Source: Vespula vulgaris
Lineage: Eukaryota; Arthropoda; Insecta; Hymenoptera; Vespidae
DNA: 64,000 bases
Assembly (NCBI RefSeq): GCF_905475345.1
Contig: NC_066596.1
Location: 3,845,001-3,909,000, forward strand
Direction: 5' to 3'
Below, in pieces: positions 1 to 14,800 of this stretch; positions within the stretch are counted from its first letter, which is position 1; each line of letters opens with the position of its first letter. Below the pieces are notes generated by a model. It saw only the letters and a list, made by a program, of their open reading frames with translations. It was not told where the DNA came from and made no database searches. Both the position numbers and the translations under genes were made by a program.

Positions 1-248
1 CACCGATCGTACGTTCTGCAAGACCACAAATCACCAGTGTTCTCGAGCCTGCGGAACCGCGTTGAGCGTTTAATTACAAAGGACACAAGCGAATAATTAT
101 TTACAGAAGTATTCAGACAGTCTTTCAAGTCGAATGACTTTTTTTATGGATTATCAGTAAGAAAAGTAAACAACAAAATACATATGTTCATTCGTCATTT
201 TGATGTAATAACAATCGGTTGGGTATTTATTAGTTCGAATATTTGTGA

Positions 249-630
249 CGAGGAAATAAATCATATAAATCGATAGCGTTATACGTGCGGTATGGTAAAT
301 GTTCTTTTGAAAGGGCTGAGTTCGGAGCGATTCTCGTTTCCGGCCAGCCAACGTGTACAGGTTCCCGGACGTATAAACGTCGAGAGAAAGAGGAGGATAC
401 GGAAGAGAGAAGAATTTTGAGGCGTGTAATAGGATCCGATGGCTCCTTCCACGGGAAGCTGAGGTTTTCCACGAAAAGTTTCAACCGCATCGAGAATGAG
501 GCGGAAGCGACGACGGAAGGGGAAGGTGAGAGGAAGCAGCGACTGCGATGGTGTCGCAGGGACTTCCGGCAGATTGCGGAAGTGGCGACAAGGACTTTGC
601 TTTTGGGCATCGTGCTCCTCGTCACACCAG
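249..630 (+). CDS. tutl: tutl exon 1: signal-peptide leader exon, no in-frame ATG
   Basis: The frame is open from the stop at 246-248 to the donor CCAG/GTAAAA after 630, which splits a glycine codon in phase 1 and joins exon 2 as TPG-LCHQDAV. The last 15 or so codons give a basic stretch followed by the hydrophobic core TLLLGIVLLVTPG, a good signal-peptide core. No ATG exists in this frame; the first possible start is GTG at 285. The true exon therefore probably begins at an internal acceptor, for example after the TGTACAG ending at 360, with the initiator on an exon upstream of this window. Non-AUG initiation is the alternative. The 3' boundary and frame are secure; the 5' boundary is not. 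Confidence 0.65.
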
Positions 631-1558
631 GTAAAACTTATTCGATTAATTACTAATTACTTCTATTTTATTATTAATTTCTGACAAAATTCGTAAAGCA
701 AACTTTTATACAATATTTTTCTCAATCTGTTACTCGAAATCTCGAAGAGATAAGCGATTTATAACATTTTACGTATCGTTTTTCAATTAGTGAAACTCTA
801 ATAAGTTCACTAAGCTGTTGGAATTAGTTGTTTCTAGCAACTCGTCTACTATCGATAACATTTAATCCTTTTGTTATATAGTTCTCATCTATTATTATAT
901 AGTATATCAGCTATTTCAATTTTCTCATAAAATTAGTATTATCGATTAGTATTCATCTCGTTAGATAATTTAGGTTTCTCCGACCAAACTGATAGATACC
1001 CCATGGTCTCTCGAGTAGAACTGATAAATCGATTCCGAATTCAGTGTACTGTGCACAGATACGCTGAAGTCGGAATCGTAACGATGTCAATTTAGAGCGA
1101 AGTGACTTATAACTGTGGATTGCGTACCAGCCCGATGGTACTTACGTGTCCAATTAACCGATAATTAATTATGATTCAAGATATTCCCTGCATTCTGATT
1201 CTCAACGTCCACGTTCACTTCGAATCTTCGTATCGTTCAGTTAGAATAAGAAAAATCTCTCCATCCACGAGACGAAATCTTGATTTTAAAAATGTATGAA
1301 AAAGTTGTAAGCTATCAACGATAAGCAAGAGACACATCTTGACTTTTATGTTCATCGTTGGTGTCTCTAGAAAACTATTAGGACGCGCTTAGATACGACA
1401 CTCCGGCGTTCTTCACGAGACTCAAACGTGTCTTTGCGGTGGAACGAGTGACGCGTTATACGAATTTCAATTTGAAAGAGCTTCCGTCCGACGCTACACA
1501 CCCAAGAGCGTGAATGGGTCGCCTATTGCGAGAAAAGAGAAAGAAAGAAAGAAAGAGG

Positions 1559-1592
<34 letters not shown>

Positions 1593-1732
1593 ACGGGACT
1601 TTGAACTCTTTTGCAGCGTTGAATTCGCTTTGATAGCATCCGTCCTACCCGGCGAAGCAGTTTTTCGACGAGTCTGAACAATTTTGAGGAGGACTTCGTT
1701 TTTTTTTACTTCCTCTCTCTTCTCTTCTTTTT

Positions 1733-1767
<35 letters not shown>

Positions 1768-3404
1768 GGTTTATTCTCAAAATCGGACGAGAAAATGACT
1801 TTCTTTCAACGGCCTAACGATCAAACTGAAAAAACGTGGTTTTTATCAATGTAAAAAATTCTTAACATTAGTAAGAAACGTTTAAGGATATTTAACGTTA
1901 GCGATATGTCTTTCCGAATAAAAGCGGTAAAATAATAGAAAATTTTGAAATTAACATTTTGATATTAAACTTGACGATCGATATAATGAATCTTCGTCAT
2001 TTCGTTTACTTCCTTTTTCCGTGAATAACGTAAGATATTTAATTGGAACGAGATGACGTCTTTCTTTCTTTCTCTTTCAAAGAGATTACCATCTTTAATT
2101 ATCTTTATTAATAATCCTCTTTTAACGTTGAAACGCCTAATTGCAATTACATTTTCTCTTAAGGATTTTCCATTAAGCGCGATTACTTTGTTATGATTTC
2201 TCTTGAAGTTATGTGATGTTATTCTTTTGAGAGAATATATTTTAATCGACAAAAGAAAGGACAAAAGAAAAAAGAAAGATTCGTTTATGGGTGTATAAGT
2301 ATAATCACAATGATTACAGGCGTAAAGTAATATAAGAAGTGTGTTAATAGTTAACTAACGAAATTATACAATATTTTATCGATACAGTTATTAGCCGCAA
2401 AAGAAACAAAAAGTATTGTCGACAACTGTTTTCAGACTCAACTGTGTACGACCACACCGCACGAGCGTAATTATCGAATTTAATATCACTTTTATATCTC
2501 TTGGAAGTACTTTGAAATGCATCAAAGCGTCGGTCGTTTCATCTACTTCTCTTCTTTTTTTTGGTTCATGCTCGTGTATGTTATTATACACAGTTAACGT
2601 ATTAAAGCACAGCAATCTTGGCTGTGTCGCACTTGTTATCCTCGCTGGTATCGTTAATGAGAGCAGCTTTATTAAATCTCCTTTAAAAAGAGATTGTCAT
2701 AATTATACGCTGTAAATAACAGATGTAGGGAGACGCAAATCTTTGTATATTCATGTTTACATGTGTGCGTATTAGTACATGCAGGTATGTCCGTCCAGTT
2801 GGATTATCCGAGTTTTCTTCGCAATTTTTCGAGGATAAATAAATGTGAGACAAAATATGAGAAAATGTCTAATTATCCGATTGCATTGACGATTAATTAT
2901 TTTCAAATGTTTATACATTGTACGTGTTTATTCGATAAACGTTGTTAGACTTACCACAATGAAATTTGTCGGAATTACATGTTAATTATATTCCATTAGC
3001 TTTACAAAGGATCAACTGAATGGATTTGAAAGTCGGAGTGAACGTCGCAACATTCTAATGAGGATCTTCGCGCTTAAGTAGGCGACGTTTAACGTCCTTA
3101 CGAAAACGTATTTTAATAACGTAATTAAACGCAATACAAAAACGCCTATGAGAAATAATTAAATCGTTGCTACAAAAGATATTCTTATGCGATAAAAATT
3201 AATTTTACATGATTCGATAGCATCGATTTATTTCTTTCTTATTTTTTTCCTTAAAGATTCGAGTGAATAGTACTTTGGTAATTAAAACGGCGGGAAAGTT
3301 GAACGTGAGAAGTTTCGAGCTTCCGCCCTCGATGGCAGACGTTTTTATAGCGCCACGCTGTGCACGAGAGGAGTATTAAAAAAAAAAGAAAAAAAGAAAA
3401 AATA

Positions 3405-3451
<47 letters not shown>

Positions 3452-5033
3452 AAGGAACAAAATTACCGAGAAACGCTGTAAACGGTACAGAAGAGAACGA
3501 AAGAGAAAGAGAGAGAAATTGAAGTGGACCGGAGGCGTGTAGCAAAAGAAGAAGAAGAAGAAGGAGAAGGAGGAGGAGGAGGAAGTGGACTGGGGGTGAA
3601 ACGGAAAATACGAGAAAATGACGAAAAAAGAGAATAGCAAAATTAGCGGAAAAGTTGTTTAATATAGAAAGTTTTCTAAGTTGGGGCATGGGTGTAAAGC
3701 GGCCATTGTGATCGCCGCTTGTGCGGCATTATTTCCCATCCCTTCTCTTACCATACCACGTCGTCGCCGTTTTACCAAAACTTTGCCGCCTAACGCTCGT
3801 AATTTATTTATTTCCCAATTATTTTCAACCGGAATTCACGAAGCGTCGTTCGCCTTTTCCGTTCGCTCTCTGCTCTCGTAATATCTTTTAAATTCACGTA
3901 AAATCATCGAATCGAGTAATTTCTTCCTCGAAAAGGTGAAATCGAGACATTTACTTTCGCAAAGGAAATTTTATATCCTTCTCGTAAATCTTTCGTTGAA
4001 TGAATTACGGTTATATGATAAAAAAAAAGCGGAAAGAATTTTGTCTTGGAAATTAATAATGGAAATCGATTGATATGACGATGACTACTGTAGTAAGAAA
4101 AATTTTCTTTTTCTTTTAACGGTACTACGTTACACGATCATAAATTTTTTTCCAAGAATCTTAACGACCTTTACGAGAAGTTTACAACTTTGTGATCTTC
4201 GTTTAAAATAGCATCGCGATAAGTTGTGTGAATCATCTTTGGTCTTAAAACTGCAATTAATCATAGGAAAAAGAGTATCGCCGTTTAAAATGTCCGATAA
4301 CTTCGAGCCATTACTTGCAAATACGTAGAATGATTATGGTATTGGTCGTGATCATCGCACAGATGGTTGGCGAGACCGAACAACATTGCACAGATGACGT
4401 TCCACGGGAAGAATCATGGTAATGACGGTAATAAACATCGGTCGTGTCGAAAAATCATTGAAGTAGAAGTTTGCAGGAAAATTAAATTGCCAATGTTTGA
4501 TCACAATTGCAATGTTATAAAAACCGCATTAATGTCATTTCAAAAATACTTCTTTTAATTGCTTAATAATTAACTACAATGGATATTTGTCTTTCGATTT
4601 AATTAAAGACTAGCAATTTTCTTCGTCTTCAGCTCTCGACTTCGAAAATATCCGCTTACCTCTTTCTAAATAATTAATATCAATTCTCGAGTCTTCAGAA
4701 TATAAGGGCTGTGGAATACTCGTTAGTATCGGTTAATTGCTTTTAGCCCGGTCTGCGTTATTCTCCTCTCGGGCATGGTTCAACCGCGCGTAGAAGCATA
4801 ACGTTAGCGGCAAAAGCGAAGCAGCCTTAAACAGGTGCTTTAACTATTTAACTTACGCCAGTCGTGGTGTGCTTGCGTGCGAAAGAGAAAGAGAGAGAGC
4901 GAAAGATCCGATGCAACGTCTCGTTAATTTCACGCTTCGTCGCTACTTGCAAATTTGGCTGGTAAAATGTTCGAGGGTCTTTCTTGCTTGTCCTTCTTCT
5001 TCTTCTTCTTCTTTCTATGTAAAAGCGACTGCG

Positions 5034-5070
<37 letters not shown>

Positions 5071-8000
5071 GATGAACTCATGCGTGTGCATTTTATATCG
5101 TGTAGCATTACCGTGATATTTTCTCATGTTTCATTATAACATTTTTGCGTTTGGTTAATTAACAACGCAAATCTTCTCCCACAGCATCCTGATTTTAATG
5201 CATTCCAAAACGAACTTGCAAATTTCTCGTTAGTAAGTATCATAAAATAATCATGAAGAAGGAATAAGATTACAAGTCCTTAATAACTACTAAGTTTACA
5301 CGATGGATAGTTTCTGAAAGTACTAAATAAAAAATGTATCATTTTCGTGATAAATAAATCAGAACACGTGTTCGTCGTTTTCATCAAAGAATTAATACCG
5401 AGCGTTAAGCAAGGTACACATTGCGTTCGTTTCTCGATTCGACGAACGAGATGAACGATAGGAGGCGTACGACTTTGAAGTATCGCCAATGGTAAAACAA
5501 ACAGGGAGGGCAAACTAGCTTCTAGAGATAGTGGCTTTGAAGCAAGCGGACATCGGTTTTCGTATCTAAAAGGGGAAAGCAAAACTATTTCGAGGAAGTG
5601 GGCGAGGGGGTAAACGCGAAAGCGATTTAAAGGACGTACTACCATTGACGTTATGTATGTACCTACCTTAGGATGTAGAGAAGCGTGGAATCTGAGAGAC
5701 GAGAGGGAGAAGGAGAGAAGACTTCTTGGACGCTCAAGCAGCTTCGGATGAAAGGTATTTCCAGTTGGCTTTCCACGAGCTTGCTCTCGCCGCAGAGTTA
5801 TCCGATAGATCGCCGTTCAAAGGCGCGAGAAGCAAACGAGATCGACTATGTCGAGACGAGCTTTACCTCCTTACGATTGAAACTAACGCACCGATCAAAT
5901 GTATTCTCTCTATAATACCAGTGCTATGAACCGAATCACCGTTAATCTTCTAAGGAGTAATTGGTCGAATTGTCATTTTAAAAGTTTTAGGATCAGACCT
6001 GAGATTTTTATTAATACTGTTTGATTCTGCGATAGGATTCTGCGAAGGACTGGATCAATTTGGAAAAAATCCGCATTTGAAACACTTTGTATTCGATAGA
6101 TAATGAAAAATATGAATAGAAGAAAGAAGTCGGTGTTTTGATGCCTCCTAGGTGTTTTTTAAAAATACTCATTCTCTTTTCTTAGAGCGTGTGTTAGAGA
6201 AACGACAATTTCGTCCTATCTTCCATTTTTCTTTTCATTCTTTTCTCTCCTATGAATATTGTAAGTGACGATTATTTCATCTCATTTCCGTGGGAAAATA
6301 TCAAGTGGGTGCATATAAGAAAATTTTTCAGCGTAGTCGAGCGTGATATTTTTCGATCACTCGATTAGAAAGTTCTATTATTATTATTATAAAATCGTAT
6401 CGCGATGTCTTACTATGAAACACGTGGAAAAATCGAGACATCGCCGTGTATATTCAACGAAACGCGAAACGGCTACCATTTTATATAAGCATCGCGGAAG
6501 CTTTGGAGAAGATCGATCGGACGAGCTTACTTCGTTGGAAATAATCGCATGCAAAATGCATCTCCACCCTCCCCATCCCCGTATCAACGTCAAAGGAAAT
6601 GACATCGAAACGTCTGGGGCTCCATTATTCGACTAACCGAAACCTACGTCGTGTCTCACGAAGGCACGACTCCTCGTACCTGAAATATATCATGATTCTC
6701 TCTTTTTTCCCGTCCTACAGATTTTAAAGGGTTTCGTGTAACAGCTTATCGAAGGTGGCGGCAATGGAAGAGTATATACGCTTCGGTACACGTGCAGTTC
6801 CGAGCGAATCCTTTGATCCGAACTTTCGACGTGAGACATGTTTGTTTCGAAAGTTAGCCCGAGCATTAAGCTACGTCATAAGGCTAACATTGTAAGGTAC
6901 GTTCGTTCCCGGACAAAGGGTGGACGCTACATTTCCGGAGACTATATCCCTTTATGGAATTCCGGGTAATAACTTTACGAAGGAAAAGCTAGTTGCGGAA
7001 CATATGGTGTCGCAATTTCACTGAGTTATCTCTCAATGCTGTTCGAGAAGTCTCCTAAATCGAATGAAATCAAAAAAGAAAAACGTTAGCACAAAGAATA
7101 GTTAAAATACGACTGTTGCTAACTGTAGTAAATTCAACGGAGTTAGTTTTTTCATGCAAAATGAGCCAAAGTAATTAAAATACTCTGGATTTGTTACTTA
7201 TTATCATTAGGGAAGATTCCACTCGTTCCTCGTGCCGACATATTGTATTTCCGAAAGAATTTTATCGAATTCATTTCTCTCTCTTTCTCTCCCTCTCTCT
7301 CTTTCTTTCTCTTTCTCAATATGGAACAACAGTAAGTTTTACGTTTCGTACAACAGACAGAAACCATGGATTCTCGCGTTTCTCTTGGCAATAGTCAACG
7401 GTGCAAAACTTCACGCGAGGAAACTTCGAAGAATGTATTTCTACCTGGACGTTCTAACTTGGAACATTCAAATTGCATTAAGTGCGCCGACCGAATACGG
7501 GATTCAATTTATTCCTCCGACTAGCTCTACCATCGTCGGAAGAACGTTCGAGATATTATACTTAGGATAAGAAAAGAGAAAGAAAGAGTTTCAAAGCATA
7601 AAATAACAAAGAATGGTATACATTATCGTAAACTTGACACATCTGTCTACAGTAACATGCATTCATGTAAGAAAATAATGCATATGTTTTTCACTTAAGG
7701 ATGTACGGAAGATTTTTCGAAAAATTATAGTATTTTATGGAATATATACGACTGCTAAAAAAAGAAAAAGAAAACCTATCAAATATTTAAACGTTTTTTA
7801 AATATATATATAAAAAAAAGAATTTTAGATTAAAAAAAAGAAGTTTTTATTGTAAAAATAAATGTTTACTCTTTTACTGTAAAAATAATATTGGATTACG
7901 TCGATAAAATTTTTCCGATAGCATATAAATAATGGATTTCAAACATTTTATTTTTTTAAGAGAGAAAAATATTGAAGGTTGATATGGGAGCGGATAGTAA

Positions 8001-9143
8001 TGTAGATATTTTTTTTTTCAGGACTTTGTCACCAGGACGCGGTGCACATAACGGCTATATTGGGAGAGAGCGTTGTCTTCAACTGTCATGTAGAGTTCCC
8101 TGGTGAGCACCCAGTGCCCTACGTTCTCCAATGGGAGAAGAAGGTAGGCGACAAGGTACGATAACGTCGACACCCTCTGCTCTCTAATATCCGTGAGTTA
8201 AATACGTGGGCCCTGCTCGATTAAACGAGCGTATTCCTGCTGCCAGAATGATTATCTCGCAAACTCTCATTAATAAAATTACTTTTTCAAATTTCACAGA
8301 TTCATTGTTTCAGCATCTCTCGTAATCTAGCGATCTCTCGTTATTATCGATTTCATTCAATCCTTTCTATCGTTATAATTGTATAATTTCACTTTAATTC
8401 ATTATTCACATCGAATCCCCGTTCAAACAAACATGGAATTCTCATGAGTGAAATCCATTGAACAATTTAGGGGATTACTTTCCTTAATATTTACTCGAGG
8501 CTTATGTGAAGTTACTAATACGTATTTTTACTCCTCTTGACATTGAATGTTCGTTTTTAATAAAAAAAAAGAAAAGAATGTTTTCTTATTTCATCATAAT
8601 ATTGAGCAGTTTCGATTTTATAAATACTCGTAGGAAAGCGACGAACAACATCGTCGTCAATTATTTTTTCATTCCCATGCATCTTCTCGACCATTTTTTT
8701 CCGTATTCTTTTTCGAGGCAAGTTCTATTTTCATATGTTGCTTTCGATCGAAAGGGATGTAACGAAGTGAACTACACGCGATCGATCTATAAAGTTCTCG
8801 TCATTTGGATATTTAAAAAACACGAGAAAAAAGAAGTTCCATGCTTTCGGGAATAAGTCAATATTTTCATCGGAAATATTCTTTCTGTGTTCATCGTACT
8901 CGAAAAATTATTTTCGAATTGCATGATCATCGAGCATTCGGAATATTGAAATATCTTTTTATTTTTTCTTTCGTCGTTTCTCAAACTCAAACACACATAA
9001 GCTTCATTTACGTAAAATTTACCATGAGCTCTTTGCCCGGAAAATATCGTAGCTCGCAATTTCACTGCTCTTCTTTAATTTCTCGATTTAACGTTGCGTA
9101 ATCGCCAAGTGGAGCGTGAACTGAAAATAGAAAAGGAAGATGA

Positions 9144-9174
<31 letters not shown>

Positions 9175-9250
9175 AAGCAAGCGCATTCTGCCTGAGTAAA
9201 TAGTATTCCTATGAGCTTTGCGATCGAATCTTCCTCTCTTTTTCAAAGTC

Positions 9251-9299
<49 letters not shown>

Positions 9300-9607
9300 T
9301 ATACTCGTGGAAGTATATATATGCAATGACGTGTCTGTTTATACGAGTACATGGTTCGCGATACGGGTAGAGGTTGAATACGGGGGTTGATCGTCCACCC
9401 ATGGGGACTTTTTTTAGCAGACGAGCAATGAACAGCTTTTTAACAAGACTACGCGAATTCTACCATTCGGTAAAAGCTTTGGAATTACTTTGATAATTAG
9501 TTCGAACCGTAGAAATGCATTTTTGCCTATTTCTTTTGAAATTTGTATTTTATTCTTCTTTTTACTTAAGAACAAGCATTTTTAAAAAATAATTTAATCT
9601 GTCCGCA

Positions 9608-9691
<84 letters not shown>

Positions 9692-10445
9692 CTTCTTCTT
9701 CCTCTATTCTTCTTTATTAGATGAAGATCCTTTATCGTCGCAATATACTTTCATCATATTTCATAAAACGATCAGCTGGCAGCAAGAAGAACGCTCTTGA
9801 GCAGGGCCCCGTTATTATTTGATACGTATTTCAAAGTTGCAAGAATTATTGTCAAGATTCGTATATCTATATTATTGTATATTGAATTTGCTTTGACGCG
9901 ATATGTCATTTCGTTGAGCTTACGCGCTTAATTGTTTATTCCTTCCTTTTCGTTGGAAAATGAAAAGAGCAAACGGCGAACTGGACGCGCCGTGTCCACG
10001 AAACTTCGTGCGACTTTACGTATTTATCAAAAGTCGATTGATTTATTTCGACTTTTATTTTTATTATTGCCTGAAAATAAGAGTCACGCGTAAAGATTTA
10101 AATTTCGTTTTAGACAAATGTATAATATTTTTAATGAATTTTCGTTAAACAATCCGGACTGGAGAGGGCAGAGCATACTTTTTTCATTCGAACGAACGAC
10201 GTTACATACACACGATAATCATATCTCGATCTTTGTATCTACTAACCCCAAAAAATCGATACTATTAACTCCATTCATTTTCACTCTTGAATATCTCTAA
10301 TACATGTATATTTATAAATGTCACGCGTCGATCAACGGTGTGGACCATACACGTATATATTTAGTACGTTCGAGTTCGTTCGTGGACCCAGAATTACGTA
10401 TAAAGGTATAAAAAGAGAGGGAAAAGAGAAAGAGAGAAACAGAGA

Positions 10446-10480
<35 letters not shown>

Positions 10481-11840
10481 GAAATGGAGACACGCTGATT
10501 GGGTCTAAATCGTGGCAAATTGATTTCAAATGTAAAAAGTCGCTTACGCGCGTTTGTTCTCTTCTCCCTTTCTCTATATCTCTCTCTTTACGGATAAAAT
10601 AATCGCCCCTTTTAATCAGCCATACGCGCGTACCTCGAAACCTTTTAATCAGTGTTACTAGCTTTAAAAAGCCCGATTTATCCGATCGATCGTCGTATGC
10701 AGAGCTTGGAAAAAGGGAAAGATAAAAGAGGTGAAGTGGGGATAAAACAGATTTGATATCGGATACACGTATATAGAGTTCTGATGGTTTTTCGAACGCT
10801 GATCAATAGTATTCAGCTCGAAAAACTTTTTTCTTCTCTCTTTTCCCCCTTCCTCTATGCCTTTTTATTCGTGTCAAGCCTATTTCCGGGGCGATCCATG
10901 AACGAACGAAACGTACGTATCAATCTTTTTCTTTTTCCTGTGGAAGGGGAGAGAATTCGTAGCACCTCGAATAGGAAGTCGAAAGAGACAGAGAAAGAGA
11001 GAAAGAAGGAAAGAAACACGTTGGCTATCACCGTCGACTGGACTTCATTTGTCAAAGGATAATTCGGAAAAACGATCGCTTAATCGCTTAGACTTGAATT
11101 GATGCGTTCGTTTTTCCGCTTTTGACAATGGCCTCAGACATGATTCATTCGACCGACGAGCTCGTTTTACAATAAATTATAATACAAATTGTTAAATAGC
11201 TAATCATTTATTTATAAGAAAGAATCGTTTGTTCGAACTGTTCACTTTAGTGTCCATTAAGAGAGAAGCGTAAAATTTTTTAAATGTTTCATCATTGTCC
11301 TACACGAAGGAAGCTTTCATCATTTTGCCGCGAAAGACCTATGACAGTTTTTCAATTCATCACATTCCCTTTGAACGGCGAGCTCGTCCATCACGAAATA
11401 ATGCGGGCTAGTGCACTTTCCCGTTCTACCTTTTTTCCCAACCCATTCCCTCCTTCTCCCCCTCCTGCTTCCTATCCTCTTTCCCCAGCTGTTGTGTTTT
11501 TTTTTCTTCCTTCTCTCGTCGAAGGCGGATAATCGAAAAATCATGTCTCTGTCTCTCTAACCACCTCTGGTGCTTTGCATGATTTGCTAACGCACGTGCC
11601 AGCGACGCGACGGATCAATCAAAGATATCACCGTTGTAATTCAACGAGGAAAAGAAAGATACTCCGTGCCGTTGTGTCACGTGCGTTTAAGATTACTGTG
11701 CTCTTTCTTTCTCATTTTTATTTTAACTCCAAGAACGTACAAGTTTTCCTTTATTTCCTCCTTTCGTTTTAGACAAACTAAATCGTACCTTTCGTTTTCT
11801 TTCTTCTATAAGTTCATTATTATTATTACTATTATTATTA

Positions 11841-11898
<58 letters not shown>

Positions 11899-14800
11899 TA
11901 TTATTATTATTATTATTATCGTAGATGGCTGTACTGTTGCATGTTAGAAAGTAATCCATTTGTATTGTAAGCGCGTGCTCGTGTAATTGAGTCACGTAAA
12001 TCATAATTATCATGACATTCCAAATTTAAGCACGCCTACTGAACGGCTATTATTAACATCCCCCATAGTCTTAAAAGCACGATATCATCGGAGAATGCGT
12101 TTCGAAGTGTCAGGAATATAGTAGTCGAATATTTGAGGATTTTTCTTTAAGAAAATATGCTGAAGGCAAAATGTTGAATTTGATTCTATTATGAATACGA
12201 TTAATCTAAGGAAAACCGTTTATCATTAAGTCTCGAGTCAAATGTGATCGATCCGTGCTTGAGAGCGGATCCCGAGACGATTACCGTGCGAGACTGCATT
12301 GGTTTCCCGAAACGCATTAACGTGAATTCAATATTGACTCCGCAAACCTGCGTATCCATTCTCCCGTAATTAATTAATCGATCGATAGATCCCGCAGGAC
12401 AATACTATGATTGCCGCAATGACAATCATCGTGTCTGCCTGGATCTCCTCCCCTCTCTCTGTCTCTCTTTCTCTCTTTCTCCCATTCCCTTCTCTTTTAT
12501 AAAAGGAGAAACAGAGAGGCATATATGGACGGATATGTGTTCGCAAATTTCTGCCGCAGATTCGGCAGAGATATAAATTAATTCGACGTATAATTGCGCC
12601 ATTGTTCTGGCAATTAGTCTACTCGATCACCAGCCCAATGATCTCATAAATATCCCAAGCCCGCAATGCGGCGGAAGTAATCTTTTTTGCTTCCCTTTAA
12701 TGCACGTTAAATCAGCGATTAACGTGCTGTTACAGAATCAGTAGATCATAATTTGTATGTATCTTTCAATTTTTGGCGAGAGTAATTTTACATCTAGTTC
12801 ATCTCTGTTGGAAATTACGGTTTCGTGTACGTTCCTTTCCAGAAACTTATCCAATGATTTCTCACTTCTAATATTAGTTCCCGTGCTGTCATTTAGCTAA
12901 TTACTTCTATCTTCTTTTTTCTGTCTACTTTTATGCAAAAATTTTCATCCAAGAAGAGAGATAGTAAAGCACAAGATTTTTATGTCAAGCATTCTCATCC
13001 TTAGACAATTTCTATATCACCGTAGTAACGAGGAGAAGGTGGCGGAGCACTGGGCGGACTTTCTGTGTTTTCTTTTTTATACCTAGCGTCCCTGGAATCT
13101 CGCATAAATCACGGGAGAAGTCTGGGCCGAGTCGCGACACCCATCCAGTGCTCCTGTGTCTGACAACTAATTTCTCTTCTCGTCCAACTTTTTTTAGTTC
13201 TTGTAGGCTCGTCTTCACGCGAGCTCGTTTTTCGCGCCCTTCGTGCTTTCTTACCCTCTTGTACCACTTTTAGTCGTACGCAGGCAGAAACACGGGTCTG
13301 CATATCGAGGGTGCTAATGAAACTTGTAACCTACATATTTGAAAGGCCAGATTTTAGCTCACTTTTCGACCTGTTTCATGTAGAATACTGAGATCCATTT
13401 TGTTTTTAAAGATAATAGGAACCTTTTAAGAATATAGCTATGCATTTTAAAGATGCATAACTAAAAGTAATCTTTTCTATATTTTCTTTTTTGTTACATG
13501 TAATACTGTCTTTAGATACTTTTGTCTTTTGAAAAAAAGAAACAAGGATATTTAAAGCTATCGACGTTAAAAGCTGAGCCGATACAATCGATATTTCCTT
13601 CATTGACATATTCCATTCAAATCAAGGACACATGTGTATGGGTAGCCATTAATAGCACATGGGAGTATCTCCCCTAAGATGAAAAGGTTCTCTTTCCAAC
13701 TAGCTTGTCTTGTACGAAAAAGTACGATTGTATATTGAGAAATACATTATGAATACATATGTGAATTATACATATATCATATTATACAATGATGAAAAGT
13801 ACATAGACAAAAAGAGGGCATTTTTCCCTTTAAAACGGTCTTTGTTTCATATTTCTACGACTTTCCGTTGCGAAGATATTTCCCTTTGAAATTTGCGATT
13901 CATAAATTCAATAAGCAACTGGCGGGAGTAGTAATATAGTGAATGAATCGTAGTAAAACAAAAAACTATTTAGTAGTGCGTAAATTCCAAGAATTTATGT
14001 AGGTCACTGTGTCAATAATTTATTAATGAAATTATATATATATATATATTATCAATGGATTTTACCTACGTTTACTTACATATTAATATCTTCGGAATTA
14101 ATAATCATAGAAACTTGAAATAAAGACTATTTTACAGGGAAAATTTTTGTTTATCTTTTCGCCATATTGTTATTAACCATTTGTTATAAACAATTAGTTA
14201 TAAACAATTTGTTATAAATAATTTTTACTACAAATTTTTTATAAACTAATACCAAGTAATTCATGTATATATATACAAACGTAGATACATAATAGGTGTA
14301 ATACGTGTATATTTAACAATTTGTTATAAAATTTTTATAAACAATTACTTTTACTTACATGTGAATATCTTCGGAACTAAAAGTCGTAGAGGCTTGGAAC
14401 GAAGATCATTTTAAAGGGTACATTTTTATCGATCTTCTCGTCGTATTGTTATTAATAATTTTTATAAACAATTTGTTATAAACAATTTGTTATAAATAAT
14501 TCTTACTACAAATTTTTTATGAATCAATACCAAGTAAGCTGTATGTATATATATAATCATAGATACATATGTATAATACGTATATGTTCAACAATTTGTT
14601 ATAAACAATTTTTATAAACAATTACTTCTATTTACGTTTACTTACATGTAAATATCTCCAAAAGTAAGGGTCATAGAGACTTGGAACAAAGACGATTTTA
14701 CATCGTTGTTTATTTTCTTGTCATATTTTTTATTATGTTTTTGTTATAAACAATTTTTATAAATAATTTCTTTTAAACGAATGACAATTAAAAAATATAT

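Larger units (their letters stand above)
631..8021 (+). other. tutl intron 1 (7.4 kb)
   Basis: Starts GTAAAA and ends in a T-rich tract and CAG. I see no coding exon with Ig or FN3 signature. It holds purine and pyrimidine simple repeats near 1531-1594, 1711-1767, 3409-3448, 3548-3585, 5037-5068 and 7274-7317. Otherwise it is ordinary AT-rich sequence. Confidence 0.8.

Noticed and set aside
285..287. GTG at 285 as the tutl start codon
   Set aside because: GTG is not a normal eukaryotic start, and nothing in the context supports it; an upstream exon is more likely.
11666..12013. Ile-rich and Asn-rich open frames
   Set aside because: They translate the (ATT)n array.
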